In this document: piece after piece, positions 46,390 through 55,464 of the stretch
How the letters are laid out: the number at the start of each line of letters is the position of its first letter
Numbering within the stretch: the stretch's first letter is position 1
Assembly: GCA_902612325.1 (NCBI GenBank)
Contig: CACMDB010000005.1
Coordinates: forward strand, 62,001 to 126,000
Direction: 5' to 3'
DNA from: an uncultured Pelagibacteraceae bacterium
GTDB lineage: Bacteria; Pseudomonadota; Alphaproteobacteria; Pelagibacterales; Pelagibacteraceae
Length of the DNA stretch: 64,000 bases
The notes under the pieces: generated by a model
Database searches by the model: none
Seen by the model: only the letters and a program-made list of their open reading frames with translations
What the model was told of the DNA's origin: nothing
Position numbers and translations under genes: made by a program

Positions 46390-47565
46390 ATGGGTAAATC
46401 TTTTAAGACATTTTTAAAACACACAGCAAAAGATTTTCATAACCAATCAGTAAATCCACCAGTAGTCAGAGCATCGACAATTATTTTTAAGTCTATGCAA
46501 CATATAAGAAAAACTCAAAAAAAAGCTCTACGAAATCCAACAGGTGGTCATTTTGATTATGGCAGACAAGGGACCTCTACTACTTATATCTTACAAAAAA
46601 TTTTAACAAAACTTGAAGAAAGTTATCATGTTTTTACGACACCAACAGGTTTTGGCTCCGTTTTTTTAGCAATATTCAGCGTTGTTAGACCCGGAGATGA
46701 AATGTTAGTTGCAGATCCAGTTTACAGCCCTACACGAATTTTAACTGAAGATTATTTAAAAGATTTTAATATAAAGACAGTTTTTTATAATCCGCATGAC
46801 CTCAATACATTAAAAAACAATATTACAAAGAAAACAAAATTGATTTTTGTAGAAAATCCTGGAAGTAATACTTTTGATTTTCAAGATTTGGGTAAAATTA
46901 TTTCGATTGCAAAAAAGCATAAGCTATACACTGCAATTGATAATACTTGGGGTACCCCTTATTACTTAAAACCAATTAAACTTGGTTTTGATATGTCAAT
47001 TGTCTCTGCAACTAAATATTATTCTGGACATTCAGATGTTATGGGTGGGAGTTTGGCAGTAAATAAAAGAGTATTTCCTAAAGTTAAAGCAGCAGAAAAA
47101 ATTACAGGTCTTAGATTAGGACCTGATGATGCTTATTTAATAACTAGAGGGTTAAGAACGTTAGATGTGAGATTAGACAGACATAGAGAAAATGCTAAAA
47201 AAGTTGCAGCATTTTTATCAAAAAATAAAAGAATTAAATTGTTATATCCTTTCAAAAAAAATTCACAAAATTTTAGAATGTGGAAAAAATATTATTCTGG
47301 AGCGTCAGGTTTAATGGGATTAAAGATAAAAGCTAAGAATATTAATTCTGTTCGAAGGTTCGTTAATTCACTGAAATTGTTTGGCTATGGTTATAGTTGG
47401 GGTGGATTTGAGAGTTTAGCGCTTCATCAAGAATTTAGAGAAACTGGTAAAAGAAAATATATGAACTTACCAAAAGATGAACATTTAGTAAGATTACATA
47501 TAGGTCTTGAAGATCCTAATGATTTGATTGCTGATATCAAACAAGCTTTAAGACATTTAAGATGA
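46390..47565 (+). CDS. metC: Cystathionine beta-lyase MetC
   Basis: A 391-residue PLP enzyme of the Cys/Met metabolism family. FDYGRQGTSTTY, AIDNTWGTPYYLKP, the PLP Lys in SATKYYSGHSDVMGG and YSWGGFESL at the C-terminus agree with MetC, which makes homocysteine from cystathionine. I chose the ATG at 46390 to match the MetC N-terminus; an upstream ATG at 46351 would add 13 hydrophobic residues. The stop overlaps the MFS gene by four bases. Confidence 0.85.
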   Translation: MGKSFKTFLKHTAKDFHNQSVNPPVVRASTIIFKSMQHIRKTQKKALRNPTGGHFDYGRQGTSTTYILQKILTKLEESYHVFTTPTGFGSVFLAIFSVVRPGDEMLVADPVYSPTRILTEDYLKDFNIKTVFYNPHDLNTLKNNITKKTKLIFVENPGSNTFDFQDLGKIISIAKKHKLYTAIDNTWGTPYYLKPIKLGFDMSIVSATKYYSGHSDVMGGSLAVNKRVFPKVKAAEKITGLRLGPDDAYLITRGLRTLDVRLDRHRENAKKVAAFLSKNKRIKLLYPFKKNSQNFRMWKKYYSGASGLMGLKIKAKNINSVRRFVNSLKLFGYGYSWGGFESLALHQEFRETGKRKYMNLPKDEHLVRLHIGLEDPNDLIADIKQALRHLR

Positions 47566-48782
47566 GTTCTGAAAAATTTTTTCGTTCAAAAACAGCGATA
47601 ATAACTTTATTTGCTGCATGCTTTGTTGTTTTGATTTCTTTGGGTGTTAGACAAACATTTGGTTTGTTCTTTATGGACTTCAACGAGAGTTTAAAGATAA
47701 GCAACACCGCATTTGGTTTTGCTATTGGGATGCAGATGTTGATGTGGGGTATAACAGGTCCTATCTTCGGAGCTATAGCAGATAAATACGGAGGACATAT
47801 AGCTATAATCGGAGCATTTATTTTTTATACTTTAGGCGTTTATTTTTTATACACGGGTCCAAACACTGGAATATTTTTTCAAATCCATATGGGTTTATTA
47901 ATCGGAATAGGTCTTGGTGGAACAGCAATAAGTATTCCAATGTCAGTTGTAGGAAAACATTTTCCATTATCTACAAGAACGATTGCAATGAGTTTTGTTA
48001 CTGCTGTCGGATCATTTGGTTACTTTCTTTCACCAATTTTTACTAATTTTTCTCTCACAGAGTTTGGTTGGAACTACACATTATTTGTTTTTTGCTTATT
48101 TTTATTATCTGGTTTAGTTGCAGCATATTTTGTCAGATCTCCGTCTAAAACGGAAAGTGTCGAAAAAACTTCAGATCAATCTTTTAAGGAAGCTCTCTCA
48201 GAAGCTTTTAAAACTAAAAGTTATATTTTACTTGTATCAGGGTTTTTTGTATGCGGTTTTCATATAACTTTGGTTGGAACGCATGTACCTAAATATGTAA
48301 TAGATAGAGGACTTGAGGATTGGACTGCAGCAGCAATTTTATCTTTGATCGGTTTATTTAATATTTTTGGTTCACTATTAAGTGGCTACCTCTCTGCAAA
48401 AATGAGTAAGAAAATTATCCTTAGTGCAATTTACTTTTTAAGAGGTGTTTCTATAATTTTTTTTATATTTATGCCCGCAAGTAATATTAATGCGTTTTTA
48501 TTTGGTGCAAGTTTTGGTTTTTTATGGCTATCAACAGTGCCTGCAACAAGTGGAATTGTAGCTCACCTGTTTGGGACAAAGTATTTAGGTCTTCTGTATG
48601 GAATTGTTTTTTTAAGTCACCAAGTTGGATCTTTTTTTGGCGCTTATCTAGGGGGTTTATTTTATGATTTATATGGGTCATATGATTATGCGTGGTATTT
48701 AGCAATTGCATTATCAGTTTTTGCAGCAATAATTCATCTACCAATTAGAGAAGAACCAGTTTTAAGACTAAAAACAGAATAA
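47562..48782 (+). CDS. MFS transporter
   Basis: A 406-residue carrier with 12 predicted helices and the MFS loop motif GAIADKYGGH between helices 2 and 3. It looks like the OFA/monocarboxylate branch (GVRQTFGLFFMDF, PATSGIVAHLFGTKYLGLLYG). The substrate is unknown. The ATGA overlap with metC suggests co-translation, perhaps with a sulfur amino acid or a related organic acid as cargo. Confidence 0.83.
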   Translation: MSSEKFFRSKTAIITLFAACFVVLISLGVRQTFGLFFMDFNESLKISNTAFGFAIGMQMLMWGITGPIFGAIADKYGGHIAIIGAFIFYTLGVYFLYTGPNTGIFFQIHMGLLIGIGLGGTAISIPMSVVGKHFPLSTRTIAMSFVTAVGSFGYFLSPIFTNFSLTEFGWNYTLFVFCLFLLSGLVAAYFVRSPSKTESVEKTSDQSFKEALSEAFKTKSYILLVSGFFVCGFHITLVGTHVPKYVIDRGLEDWTAAAILSLIGLFNIFGSLLSGYLSAKMSKKIILSAIYFLRGVSIIFFIFMPASNINAFLFGASFGFLWLSTVPATSGIVAHLFGTKYLGLLYGIVFLSHQVGSFFGAYLGGLFYDLYGSYDYAWYLAIALSVFAAIIHLPIREEPVLRLKTE

Positions 48783-48783
48783 T

Positions 48784-49935
48784 TTGAACAGATTAAATCA
48801 ATTAACAGAGATACATCAGTCAGGAAAACCTTACATTATTTATAAATCGAAAAAAGGATTTAATCTTTATACTAATTTTTCAAAAAAAATTATTTTGAAT
48901 AATAAAAATATTAAAAGTTTTTTAACAAAAAAAAATAAAAAGAAATCTAAAGATACTGACCTTTTTATTGGTTTCTTTGGATATGAGTTATTGAATAATT
49001 TGATTGATGTTAAAATTCCAAAACAGAAGAATTTAAATTTTCCTAAAGGTATTTTCTATAAACCAGAAAAAAAGATCAAACTAAGTAACAAGTTGAATTA
49101 TGATTTTGAAAATTTTAAATCAGGTAATTTTAAAATAAATATTAATAGAAAAAATTATACAAAAATATTCAATAAATTTAAGAAAAAAATAAAAAGTGGT
49201 GAAACATATCAAATTAAAATTTGCACTAAATATAAAACAAAGTCAAAAATTAATCCGTTAGATTTCTTTTCGAGGTTATCTAATACTAACCTAGCTCCCG
49301 AAGCTTTTATGATTAAAGATCATAATTATTCAATAATTAGCTGTTCCCCAGAAACTTTAATTATAAAAAAGGGGAGCGATATATTTACAAAACCAATAGC
49401 TGGAACTGTGAAAAAAACGAAGCATTTAAATAAAATGAAGGCATTAAATTATTTTAGAAAAAATTTAAAAGAAACCAAAGAGCACAATATGATTGTTGAT
49501 ATGGAAAGAAATGATTTATCAAGAATTTGCAAAGTTGGCACTGTAAAATTATCTAAACAAAAAATCGTAGAAGAATATAAAGACCTTTTTCATTATGTCA
49601 GCCTCATTAAGGGTAAATTAAAAAAAAATATAAATAATTTTGAAATAATTAAAGCAATGATGCCTGGTGGTTCAGTTATTGGGTGTCCAAAAATAAATAC
49701 GCTTAATCTTTTAAATAATCAGGAAAAAGAAAACAGGAATATTTATACAGGTAGTTTTGGCTACATAAAATTTAATGGTGATATGAGATTTAACATAATT
49801 ATACGTTCAATTTTAAATTATAAAAATATATCTGAAATTTCAGTTGCTTCAGGTGTTGTCGTCGATAGTAATGCCAATCATGAATTTAATGAAAATTTTC
49901 TTAAAGCAAAAGCGTTAATAGATTTATTCAAATGA
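48784..49935 (+). CDS. pabB: Aminodeoxychorismate synthase component I-like (PabB)
   Basis: A 383-residue chorismate-binding enzyme from a TTG start one base after the MFS stop. SGETYQIKICTKY, IISCSPETL, DMERNDLSRICKVGT and MPGGSVIGCPK are the conserved parts. The motif at 204-208 is PIAGT, as in TrpE and some PabBs, not PIKGT. Genes for the glutamine amidotransferase and an ADC-lyase-like enzyme follow, so p-aminobenzoate synthesis for folate is the best call. Confidence 0.82.
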   Translation: MNRLNQLTEIHQSGKPYIIYKSKKGFNLYTNFSKKIILNNKNIKSFLTKKNKKKSKDTDLFIGFFGYELLNNLIDVKIPKQKNLNFPKGIFYKPEKKIKLSNKLNYDFENFKSGNFKININRKNYTKIFNKFKKKIKSGETYQIKICTKYKTKSKINPLDFFSRLSNTNLAPEAFMIKDHNYSIISCSPETLIIKKGSDIFTKPIAGTVKKTKHLNKMKALNYFRKNLKETKEHNMIVDMERNDLSRICKVGTVKLSKQKIVEEYKDLFHYVSLIKGKLKKNINNFEIIKAMMPGGSVIGCPKINTLNLLNNQEKENRNIYTGSFGYIKFNGDMRFNIIIRSILNYKNISEISVASGVVVDSNANHEFNENFLKAKALIDLFK

Positions 49936-50489
49936 TTTATGTAATTGATCATAACGACTCTTTTACTCATAATGTAGTTCATCAATTTGCTTTATATGAT
50001 AAAGTTGAGTGTGATAACTATGATAAAGTTAACGAAAATAAAATTAAGCGCGCATCTACAATAATTTTTTCACCTGGACCAGGTAATCCAAAAAATTATC
50101 CAATCACCTCAAAAATTTATAAAAAATATAAAGGTAAAAAGAAAATCATAGGGATTTGTCTAGGATTTCAACATATTCTATTTTGTGAAGGCGCAAAAAT
50201 TGTTGAACAAAAAAAAATTTATCATGGATTTCAATCAAATATAAAAGTAATCACTAATAAATCTTTATTCAAAAAAGGAAAGATATTTAAAGTTGGTAGG
50301 TATCATTCTTTAAAATTAAAAGAGCCTTTCAAATCTATTAATTTTGAGATAACTATGAGATGTTTATATTCAAAAGTTGCAATGGCATTTGAAAATCAAA
50401 AAGAAAAAATTTATGGATTTCAATTTCACCCAGAATCTTTTTTAACTATCAATGGTAACCTACTTATTAAAAAAATCTTATCAGCTTAA
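49932..50489 (+). CDS. pabA: Glutamine amidotransferase component II (PabA/TrpG-like)
   Basis: A 185-residue class I glutamine amidotransferase. The opening IDHNDSFTHNVVHQF, the nucleophile GICLGFQ and the closing FQFHPES with the catalytic His and Glu are intact. It provides ammonia to the chorismate-binding subunit, whose gene it overlaps by four bases. Its 3' end overlaps the PabC-like gene by 38 bases. Confidence 0.87.
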   Translation: MIYVIDHNDSFTHNVVHQFALYDKVECDNYDKVNENKIKRASTIIFSPGPGNPKNYPITSKIYKKYKGKKKIIGICLGFQHILFCEGAKIVEQKKIYHGFQSNIKVITNKSLFKKGKIFKVGRYHSLKLKEPFKSINFEITMRCLYSKVAMAFENQKEKIYGFQFHPESFLTINGNLLIKKILSA

Positions 50490-51225
50490 AGACTTAAAAC
50501 AGATAGAATTCCAAGACCTTTGGGGGGATCATGGAATTTTTACAACGATGTGGATTTTTGGCAAACCAGCAAAAATTTTATTTTTGGATAATCATTTAAA
50601 AAACTTAATTTTATCATTAAAAAAATATCAAATTAAAAAGAAATCATTAAGGTCGGATATTTTAGAAATAATAAATAAAAATTTATCCAAAAAGAGAAAA
50701 TATAATCACCTATTGAGAATTGCTATAAATAAAAAAGTTATTTCAATATCTTTAAGGAAAAGAGTTAAACCAAAATTAAATTTTAATTTGAAGTTAGTAA
50801 AATTAAAAAGAGAAAAACCAGAGTTTAAAAATCTTAAATACAAAAAAATCTTATCTTATTTATCTAAAATGGATAACTCCCAATCAGATATTGCATTGGT
50901 ATCTGATAAGAAATTATTAGAGACTGGAACCTCAAATTTATTATTTGTTAAAGATCAAAAATTTTTTACTCCCAAAAAGGATTATTATGAGGGAAATACT
51001 TATAAATTTTTTAAAACAAAAATAACAAAGATTTTTAAGAAAGATATTTTGCTTAAAGAGATAAAAAATTATGATGAAATTTTATTGATAGGATCTGGGA
51101 AAGGGGTTGCTTCAGTTAGAACTATAAACGAGCTTAAATGGAAAAGAAAAAACTTAAAAAAATTTAAATTTTTATCAAAACAATATGATGTAGTAATAAA
51201 TAAATGTAATTCTTATAGATTTTAA
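50452..51225 (+). CDS. pabC: Class IV aminotransferase-fold protein, 4-amino-4-deoxychorismate lyase-like (PabC)
   Basis: A 257-residue fold type IV PLP protein. LWGDHGIFTTMWIFGKP, the probable PLP Lys in LKYKKILSYL and ETGTSNLLFVKDQKFFTP match PabC or branched-chain aminotransferases. With pabB and pabA it completes pABA synthesis. The ATG at 50452 lies 38 bases inside pabA; no alternative ATG follows until residue 33, so I keep it. Confidence 0.8.
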   Translation: MVTYLLKKSYQLKDLKQIEFQDLWGDHGIFTTMWIFGKPAKILFLDNHLKNLILSLKKYQIKKKSLRSDILEIINKNLSKKRKYNHLLRIAINKKVISISLRKRVKPKLNFNLKLVKLKREKPEFKNLKYKKILSYLSKMDNSQSDIALVSDKKLLETGTSNLLFVKDQKFFTPKKDYYEGNTYKFFKTKITKIFKKDILLKEIKNYDEILLIGSGKGVASVRTINELKWKRKNLKKFKFLSKQYDVVINKCNSYRF

Positions 51226-51228
51226 TAG

Positions 51229-51627
51229 ATGAAAGATCCAAACAATCCTTGTTTATTTTGTAGCGTTAAAAAAAGTGGATGTGCCCATGAAAATGAGTTG
51301 GCATATGCAAGTTATGACCCATATCCAGTTTCAGAACATCATTGTTTAATTATACCCAAAAGACACATAAAGGATTATTTTGACTTATCTAATGATGAAC
51401 TGGTTGCATGTAATGATCTTATGAAAATTGTTAAAAAAGAAATAACCAATAAAGATCCATTAGTTAAAGGATTTAATTTAGGTACAAATATAGGAATTGT
51501 ATCTGGTCAATCTATTTTACATTGTCATTTTCATCTGATTCCCCGAAGAGAAGGAGATGTTGACAACCCCCAGGGTGGAGTGCGATCAGTCATTCCAAGC
51601 AAACAACATTATAAAAGAAATAATTAG
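51229..51627 (+). CDS. HIT-family protein
   Basis: A 132-residue histidine-triad hydrolase. Two cysteines in CLFCSVKKSG may bind zinc with a downstream His, then VSEHHCLIIPKRHIKDY and the triad ILHCHFHLIPRREGD. These proteins hydrolyse nucleotide phosphoramidates or dinucleotides. It is three bases after pabC and could be the last gene of that operon. The physiological substrate is unknown. Confidence 0.85.
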   Translation: MKDPNNPCLFCSVKKSGCAHENELAYASYDPYPVSEHHCLIIPKRHIKDYFDLSNDELVACNDLMKIVKKEITNKDPLVKGFNLGTNIGIVSGQSILHCHFHLIPRREGDVDNPQGGVRSVIPSKQHYKRNN

Positions 51628-51645
51628 CCTGTTATAAAAGACAAA

Positions 51646-51674
51646 TTGACCCCAGTTTGAGGTTGAACTATAAA
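51646..51674 (+). promoter_or_regulatory. Predicted promoter of aprM-aprB-aprA
   Basis: TTGACC at 51646-51651 and TATAAA at 51669-51674 are separated by exactly 17 bp, a good sigma-70 match, 54 bp before the aprM ATG. A GTTGAA/TTCAAC inverted repeat (51662-51667 and 51675-51680) overlaps the -10 box and could be an operator, which is speculative. Confidence 0.6.
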
Positions 51675-51727
51675 TTCAACTAGATATAAAACTTTAAAAT
51701 TAATTCAAAATTTAACAAAAGGCGGAA

Positions 51728-52522
51728 ATGTTAAGTAACAATCCATTTTCAATTTTATCAGAAACCATTTCACCCTTTGCAATGCAATCTTTCATTATTG
51801 CTATGGTTTTGTTGATCGCAGTAGGAACTATTATTCAAATGATACATCACAAAAATTTGACTTATTTTTTTAACAACGCGAAAAAAGCTAAGCTGTCAGC
51901 AACAAAAAAATTAGGAGTTGGAGAAAAAGTTTCTGTCATTGCTAAAACAACAGTTGTTGATATTGGCACAACTTCTGAATTAGGTTTTGGAAAAAGAAGA
52001 CTGGCCCATGTCCTAGGAATGTATGGCACAATTTTATTTTGGGTGTCTTCAGCTATTTTAGTTTTTTGTTACACAGGTGTTGATAAACCAAGTTCTCAAA
52101 CTTGGTCAATGATTTGGCATGTAGGAGCAATATTAACATGTTTAGGTGGATATTGGTTTTGGTTTTTTTTAAGAGTTGATGTTTCAGCAGAAGCCCATCC
52201 TTGGTATAGGATTATAAAAGCTGATTTATTTGTTTTAGCATTACTTGCGTGTTCAACTTTTGGGTTAGCTTGGTCATTCACACAATTTAATGGGCAAATA
52301 GGTTTGTCTTATTTATTTTTAATTTTATTTGTTGCATCTAACTTAATTTTATTTGGTGGTGTTTATTGGTCGAAATTTGCTCACATGTTTTATAAACCTG
52401 GCGCAGCTATTCAAAAAAATTTAGCAGAGGCAGATGGATCTAGGGATAATTTACCTCCACCAGCTGATGCCCCAGAACAATTTGGCCTGGGTATAAAAAG
52501 AGAAGAGCCAAAACATTATTAA
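51728..52522 (+). CDS. aprM: AprM-like membrane subunit linked to APS reductase
   Basis: A 264-residue membrane protein with about six helices. The family is the putative membrane anchor AprM that replaces Qmo in some bacteria with AprBA. Conserved pieces include GKRRLAHVLGMYGTILFWVS, IWHVGAILTCLGGYWFWFFLRVDV and the C-terminal tail with PPPADAPEQFG. It probably exchanges electrons between AprBA and the quinone pool. It is 33 bp upstream of aprB. Confidence 0.85.
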   Translation: MLSNNPFSILSETISPFAMQSFIIAMVLLIAVGTIIQMIHHKNLTYFFNNAKKAKLSATKKLGVGEKVSVIAKTTVVDIGTTSELGFGKRRLAHVLGMYGTILFWVSSAILVFCYTGVDKPSSQTWSMIWHVGAILTCLGGYWFWFFLRVDVSAEAHPWYRIIKADLFVLALLACSTFGLAWSFTQFNGQIGLSYLFLILFVASNLILFGGVYWSKFAHMFYKPGAAIQKNLAEADGSRDNLPPPADAPEQFGLGIKREEPKHY

Positions 52523-52555
52523 TATGTTAATAGAAAAAGGAGAAAAATAAAAATT

Positions 52556-53026
52556 ATGTCAACTTTTGTATACATGACAAGATGCGATGGCTGTGGTCAT
52601 TGCGTAGATATATGTCCTTCAGACATCATGCACATTGACGAAAATATAAGAAGAGCAAAAAATATTGAACCAAACTTTTGTTGGGAATGTTATTCGTGTG
52701 TTAAAGCATGTCCTAATCATGCAATTGATGTGAGAGGGTATGCTGATTTTGCTCCGATGGGTCACAGCGTTAGGGTTAGAAGAGAAGAAGAAAAAGGAAC
52801 TATCTCTTGGAAAATTAAATTTAGAAACGGAACAGAGAAAAACTTCGTTTCACCTATAACAACAAAACCTTGGGGAAAATTTATTCCTAAACTTGCTGAA
52901 GGTGATACTCCTAACCAAGGAGAAATTAATTCACAAAGATTATATAGTGAGCCAGAAGGATTAAATACCAATAAAGAATTACCATCGGTTCCAAAAGAGT
53001 CTTTTAAAAAAGGTGTTTATTATTAA
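52556..53026 (+). CDS. aprB: Adenylylsulfate reductase subunit beta
   Basis: A 156-residue ferredoxin subunit. Two 4Fe-4S motifs are visible: CDGCGHCVDICPSD and CWECYSCVKACPNHAIDV. The C-terminal half, about 85 residues, wraps around AprA in known structures. AprBA interconverts APS and sulfite plus AMP. In SAR11 it is thought to run toward APS to remove sulfite. The stop shares one base with the aprA start. Confidence 0.95.
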   Translation: MSTFVYMTRCDGCGHCVDICPSDIMHIDENIRRAKNIEPNFCWECYSCVKACPNHAIDVRGYADFAPMGHSVRVRREEEKGTISWKIKFRNGTEKNFVSPITTKPWGKFIPKLAEGDTPNQGEINSQRLYSEPEGLNTNKELPSVPKESFKKGVYY

Positions 53027-54885
53027 TGGCTAAGCACAAAACACATTATGAGGAGTGTGATGTATTAGTTGTTGGTGGTGGAATGGCCGGCACAGGAGCA
53101 ACATTTGAGGCTAGACATTGGGGAAGAGATTTAAAGATTGTTTGTGTTGAAAAAGCAAACATTGATCGAAGTGGTGCAGTCGCACAAGGTTTATATGCAA
53201 TCAATTGTTATATGGGTATGCAATGGGATGAAAATCAACCTGAAGACCATGTGAGGTATGCCAGAAATGATTTAATGGGAATGGTTAGAGAAGATTTAGG
53301 TTATGACATGGCTCGTCATGTAGACTCAACTGTTCATATGTTTGATGAGTGGGGTCTTCCCATGATGAAAAATGAAAAAACTGGAAGATATCTAAGAGAG
53401 GGTAAATGGCAAATAATGATTCATGGCGAAAGTTATAAGCCAATTGTTGCTGAGGCAGCTAAAAAATCTGCAGATAAAATTTACAACAGAATAATGATTA
53501 CCCATTTGTTAATGGATGAGTCTCAAGAAAATAGAATTGGTGGCGCAGTTGGTTTTAATATGAGAACAGGTGATTTTCATGTGTTCAGAGCTAAAGCAGT
53601 TATAGTTTCAGCTGGTGGAGCATCACATATTTTTAAACCAAGAGCAGTTGGAGAAGGTATGGGAAGAACTTGGTATGCACCATGGAGTAATGGATCTGCT
53701 TACGCTTTACCTATTGCAGCAGGTGCAAAGATGACTCAAATGGAAAACAGAATTGTATTATGCAGATTTAAAGATGGTTATGGACCAGTTGGAGCATATT
53801 TTTTACATTTAAAAACATACACACAAAATGCTAACGGCGAAAATTATGAGAAAAAATGGTATGAGCAAACTAAAGAATTAGTTGGAGAATATATTGATCA
53901 TCATCCAACTCCTACTTGTTTGAGAAACCACGCCTTTATTCAAGAGGTTGCTGCAGGTGGTGGACCGATACATATGGTAACTAAAGAAGCTTTCCAAGAT
54001 CCTCATTTAGAAACAGTGGGTTGGGAAAACTTTTTAGGTATGACAGTTGGTCAAGCTGTAGTTTGGGCATCTCAAAATATTGATCCAAAGTATACAAATC
54101 CAGAATTAACAACTTCTGAGCCTTACGTAATGGGATCACACGCAACATGCTCTGGAGCATGGGTAAGTGGACCAGAAGATCTATCTCCACCAGAATATTT
54201 CTGGGGTTATAACAGAATGCTTACAATTGATGGACTATTCGGTGCTGGAGATACAGTAGGAGGTAGTGCTCATAAATTTTCATCAGGTTCTTTTACTGAA
54301 GGACGATTAGCTGCAAAAGCAGCAGTTAAATATATAGAGGATAAAAAAGCAGAAGGAATTAATGTAACGGATAAACAATGCGAGGATTTTAAAAAGGCAG
54401 TTTACAAACCTTTAGAAACTTACACAGTAGCTCAAAACGAGATCACAGGTGGAACTGTTTCACCAAGCTATATTTCTCCAATACAAGGATTACAAAGACT
54501 TCAAAAAATTATGGATGAGTATGTCGGGGGAATTACCTCAAATTACATGACGAACGGCAATATGCTTAAAAGGGCTCTCGAACTTCTAGAATGGTTACAG
54601 GAAGATTTGGAAAATGTAGGAGCTGAGGATTATCATCAATTAATGAGAGCATGGGAGCTTAAACACAGAGCTTTAACTTCACAATGTGTAACTGAGCACA
54701 CATTATTTAGAGAAGAAACTCGTTGGCCAGGTTATTATTACAGGGGCGATCACATGAAACTTGATGATGAAAATTGGCATTGTTTAACAGTTTCTAGAAG
54801 AGACCCTAAAACAGGAAAATTTACTCTAGAAAAAGTGCCGGTTTATCATATCGTTGACGAAAAAGAGAAGAAGAAGGCTTCGTAA
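53026..54885 (+). CDS. aprA: Adenylylsulfate reductase subunit alpha
   Basis: A 619-residue flavoprotein. The FAD motif VVGGGMAGTGATFEA is at the N-terminus, EKANIDRSGAVAQGLYAIN follows, and the C-terminal region has RWPGYYYRGDHMKLDDENWHC. The full length and intact motifs suggest a working enzyme. Together with AprM and AprB, and next to sulfite-releasing enzymes Xsc and SuyAB, it most likely oxidises sulfite to APS in the cytoplasm. Confidence 0.97.
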   Translation: MAKHKTHYEECDVLVVGGGMAGTGATFEARHWGRDLKIVCVEKANIDRSGAVAQGLYAINCYMGMQWDENQPEDHVRYARNDLMGMVREDLGYDMARHVDSTVHMFDEWGLPMMKNEKTGRYLREGKWQIMIHGESYKPIVAEAAKKSADKIYNRIMITHLLMDESQENRIGGAVGFNMRTGDFHVFRAKAVIVSAGGASHIFKPRAVGEGMGRTWYAPWSNGSAYALPIAAGAKMTQMENRIVLCRFKDGYGPVGAYFLHLKTYTQNANGENYEKKWYEQTKELVGEYIDHHPTPTCLRNHAFIQEVAAGGGPIHMVTKEAFQDPHLETVGWENFLGMTVGQAVVWASQNIDPKYTNPELTTSEPYVMGSHATCSGAWVSGPEDLSPPEYFWGYNRMLTIDGLFGAGDTVGGSAHKFSSGSFTEGRLAAKAAVKYIEDKKAEGINVTDKQCEDFKKAVYKPLETYTVAQNEITGGTVSPSYISPIQGLQRLQKIMDEYVGGITSNYMTNGNMLKRALELLEWLQEDLENVGAEDYHQLMRAWELKHRALTSQCVTEHTLFREETRWPGYYYRGDHMKLDDENWHCLTVSRRDPKTGKFTLEKVPVYHIVDEKEKKKAS

Positions 54886-54906
54886 CACCATATTCCAAAC
54901 TTCTTT

Positions 54907-55257
54907 ATGGACCTTTTGAAAAAATCTGATGAGGAGATATTTGCGATAGCCAAGCCTTTTTGGGAAAATCTTGTAAGAGCCTCAAATATGAAAGATTATG
55001 GTGGCTTTACTAGAGATTTTTCTACCCAAATGCTGTTTGGCGCCAACGAAGTAGAGCTTGGAAAGCAATGGGCTAACAACAAGATTATCACCAATTTAAA
55101 TGAGACCTATGAACCATTCGGAACATTAAGAAGAGGTGATCATATTACTGTATTAATTAAGCAGACTAATAAGGAGTTGCCTGGAGAATTTTTAGGAAGG
55201 TTGGTCCTCGGTGTTGAGGATGGAGAAGTAAAAATTTTTGGAGCCACAATTTATTAA
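54907..55257 (+). CDS. Hypothetical protein after aprA (116 aa)
   Basis: A soluble 116-residue protein 21 bp after aprA, so probably in the same transcript. It has FWENLVRASNMKDYGGFTRDF, a middle WANNKIITNLNETYEPFGTLRRGDHITVLIK and a beta-rich ending GRLVLGVEDGEVKIFGATIY. The pattern hints at a cystatin/NTF2-like fold, but I cannot name a family. A role in sulfite or APS handling is possible by position only. Confidence 0.7.
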   Translation: MDLLKKSDEEIFAIAKPFWENLVRASNMKDYGGFTRDFSTQMLFGANEVELGKQWANNKIITNLNETYEPFGTLRRGDHITVLIKQTNKELPGEFLGRLVLGVEDGEVKIFGATIY

Positions 55258-55300
55258 TTAAAGTTTGACAATTTTTCTGCTGGTGCTATTGAGGATGTAG

Positions 55301-55435
55301 ATGCACCTTTCAAATATAAAAATCCTACAAAAAATCTTAAATTATAAAACAGCATTAATTAAAACAGGAATTTTTTCAGCAATATTAGCTTGCTGGGGTG
55401 TAATATTATTTGGAACTTTTTTAACTTTTAAATAA
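55301..55435 (+). CDS. Small membrane protein (44 aa) between apr genes and the sulfite exporter
   Basis: A 44-codon frame with a GAGG ribosome site six bases before the ATG. The product has an amphipathic basic N-terminus (KILQKILNYKTALIKTG) and one hydrophobic helix, FSAILACWGVILFGTFLTF. It sits 30 bp upstream of the TauE-like gene. The size and layout suggest a small inner-membrane partner. No family is recognised. Confidence 0.55.
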   Translation: MHLSNIKILQKILNYKTALIKTGIFSAILACWGVILFGTFLTFK

Positions 55436-55464
55436 ATTTTTTTTAAAAAAGTTAATTATTTTAA

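Noticed and set aside
51662..51680. GTTGAA/TTCAAC inverted repeat as a terminator of the HIT gene
   Set aside because: The 6-bp AT-rich stem has no T-run and lies over the predicted -10 box of the apr operon; at most a weak operator.
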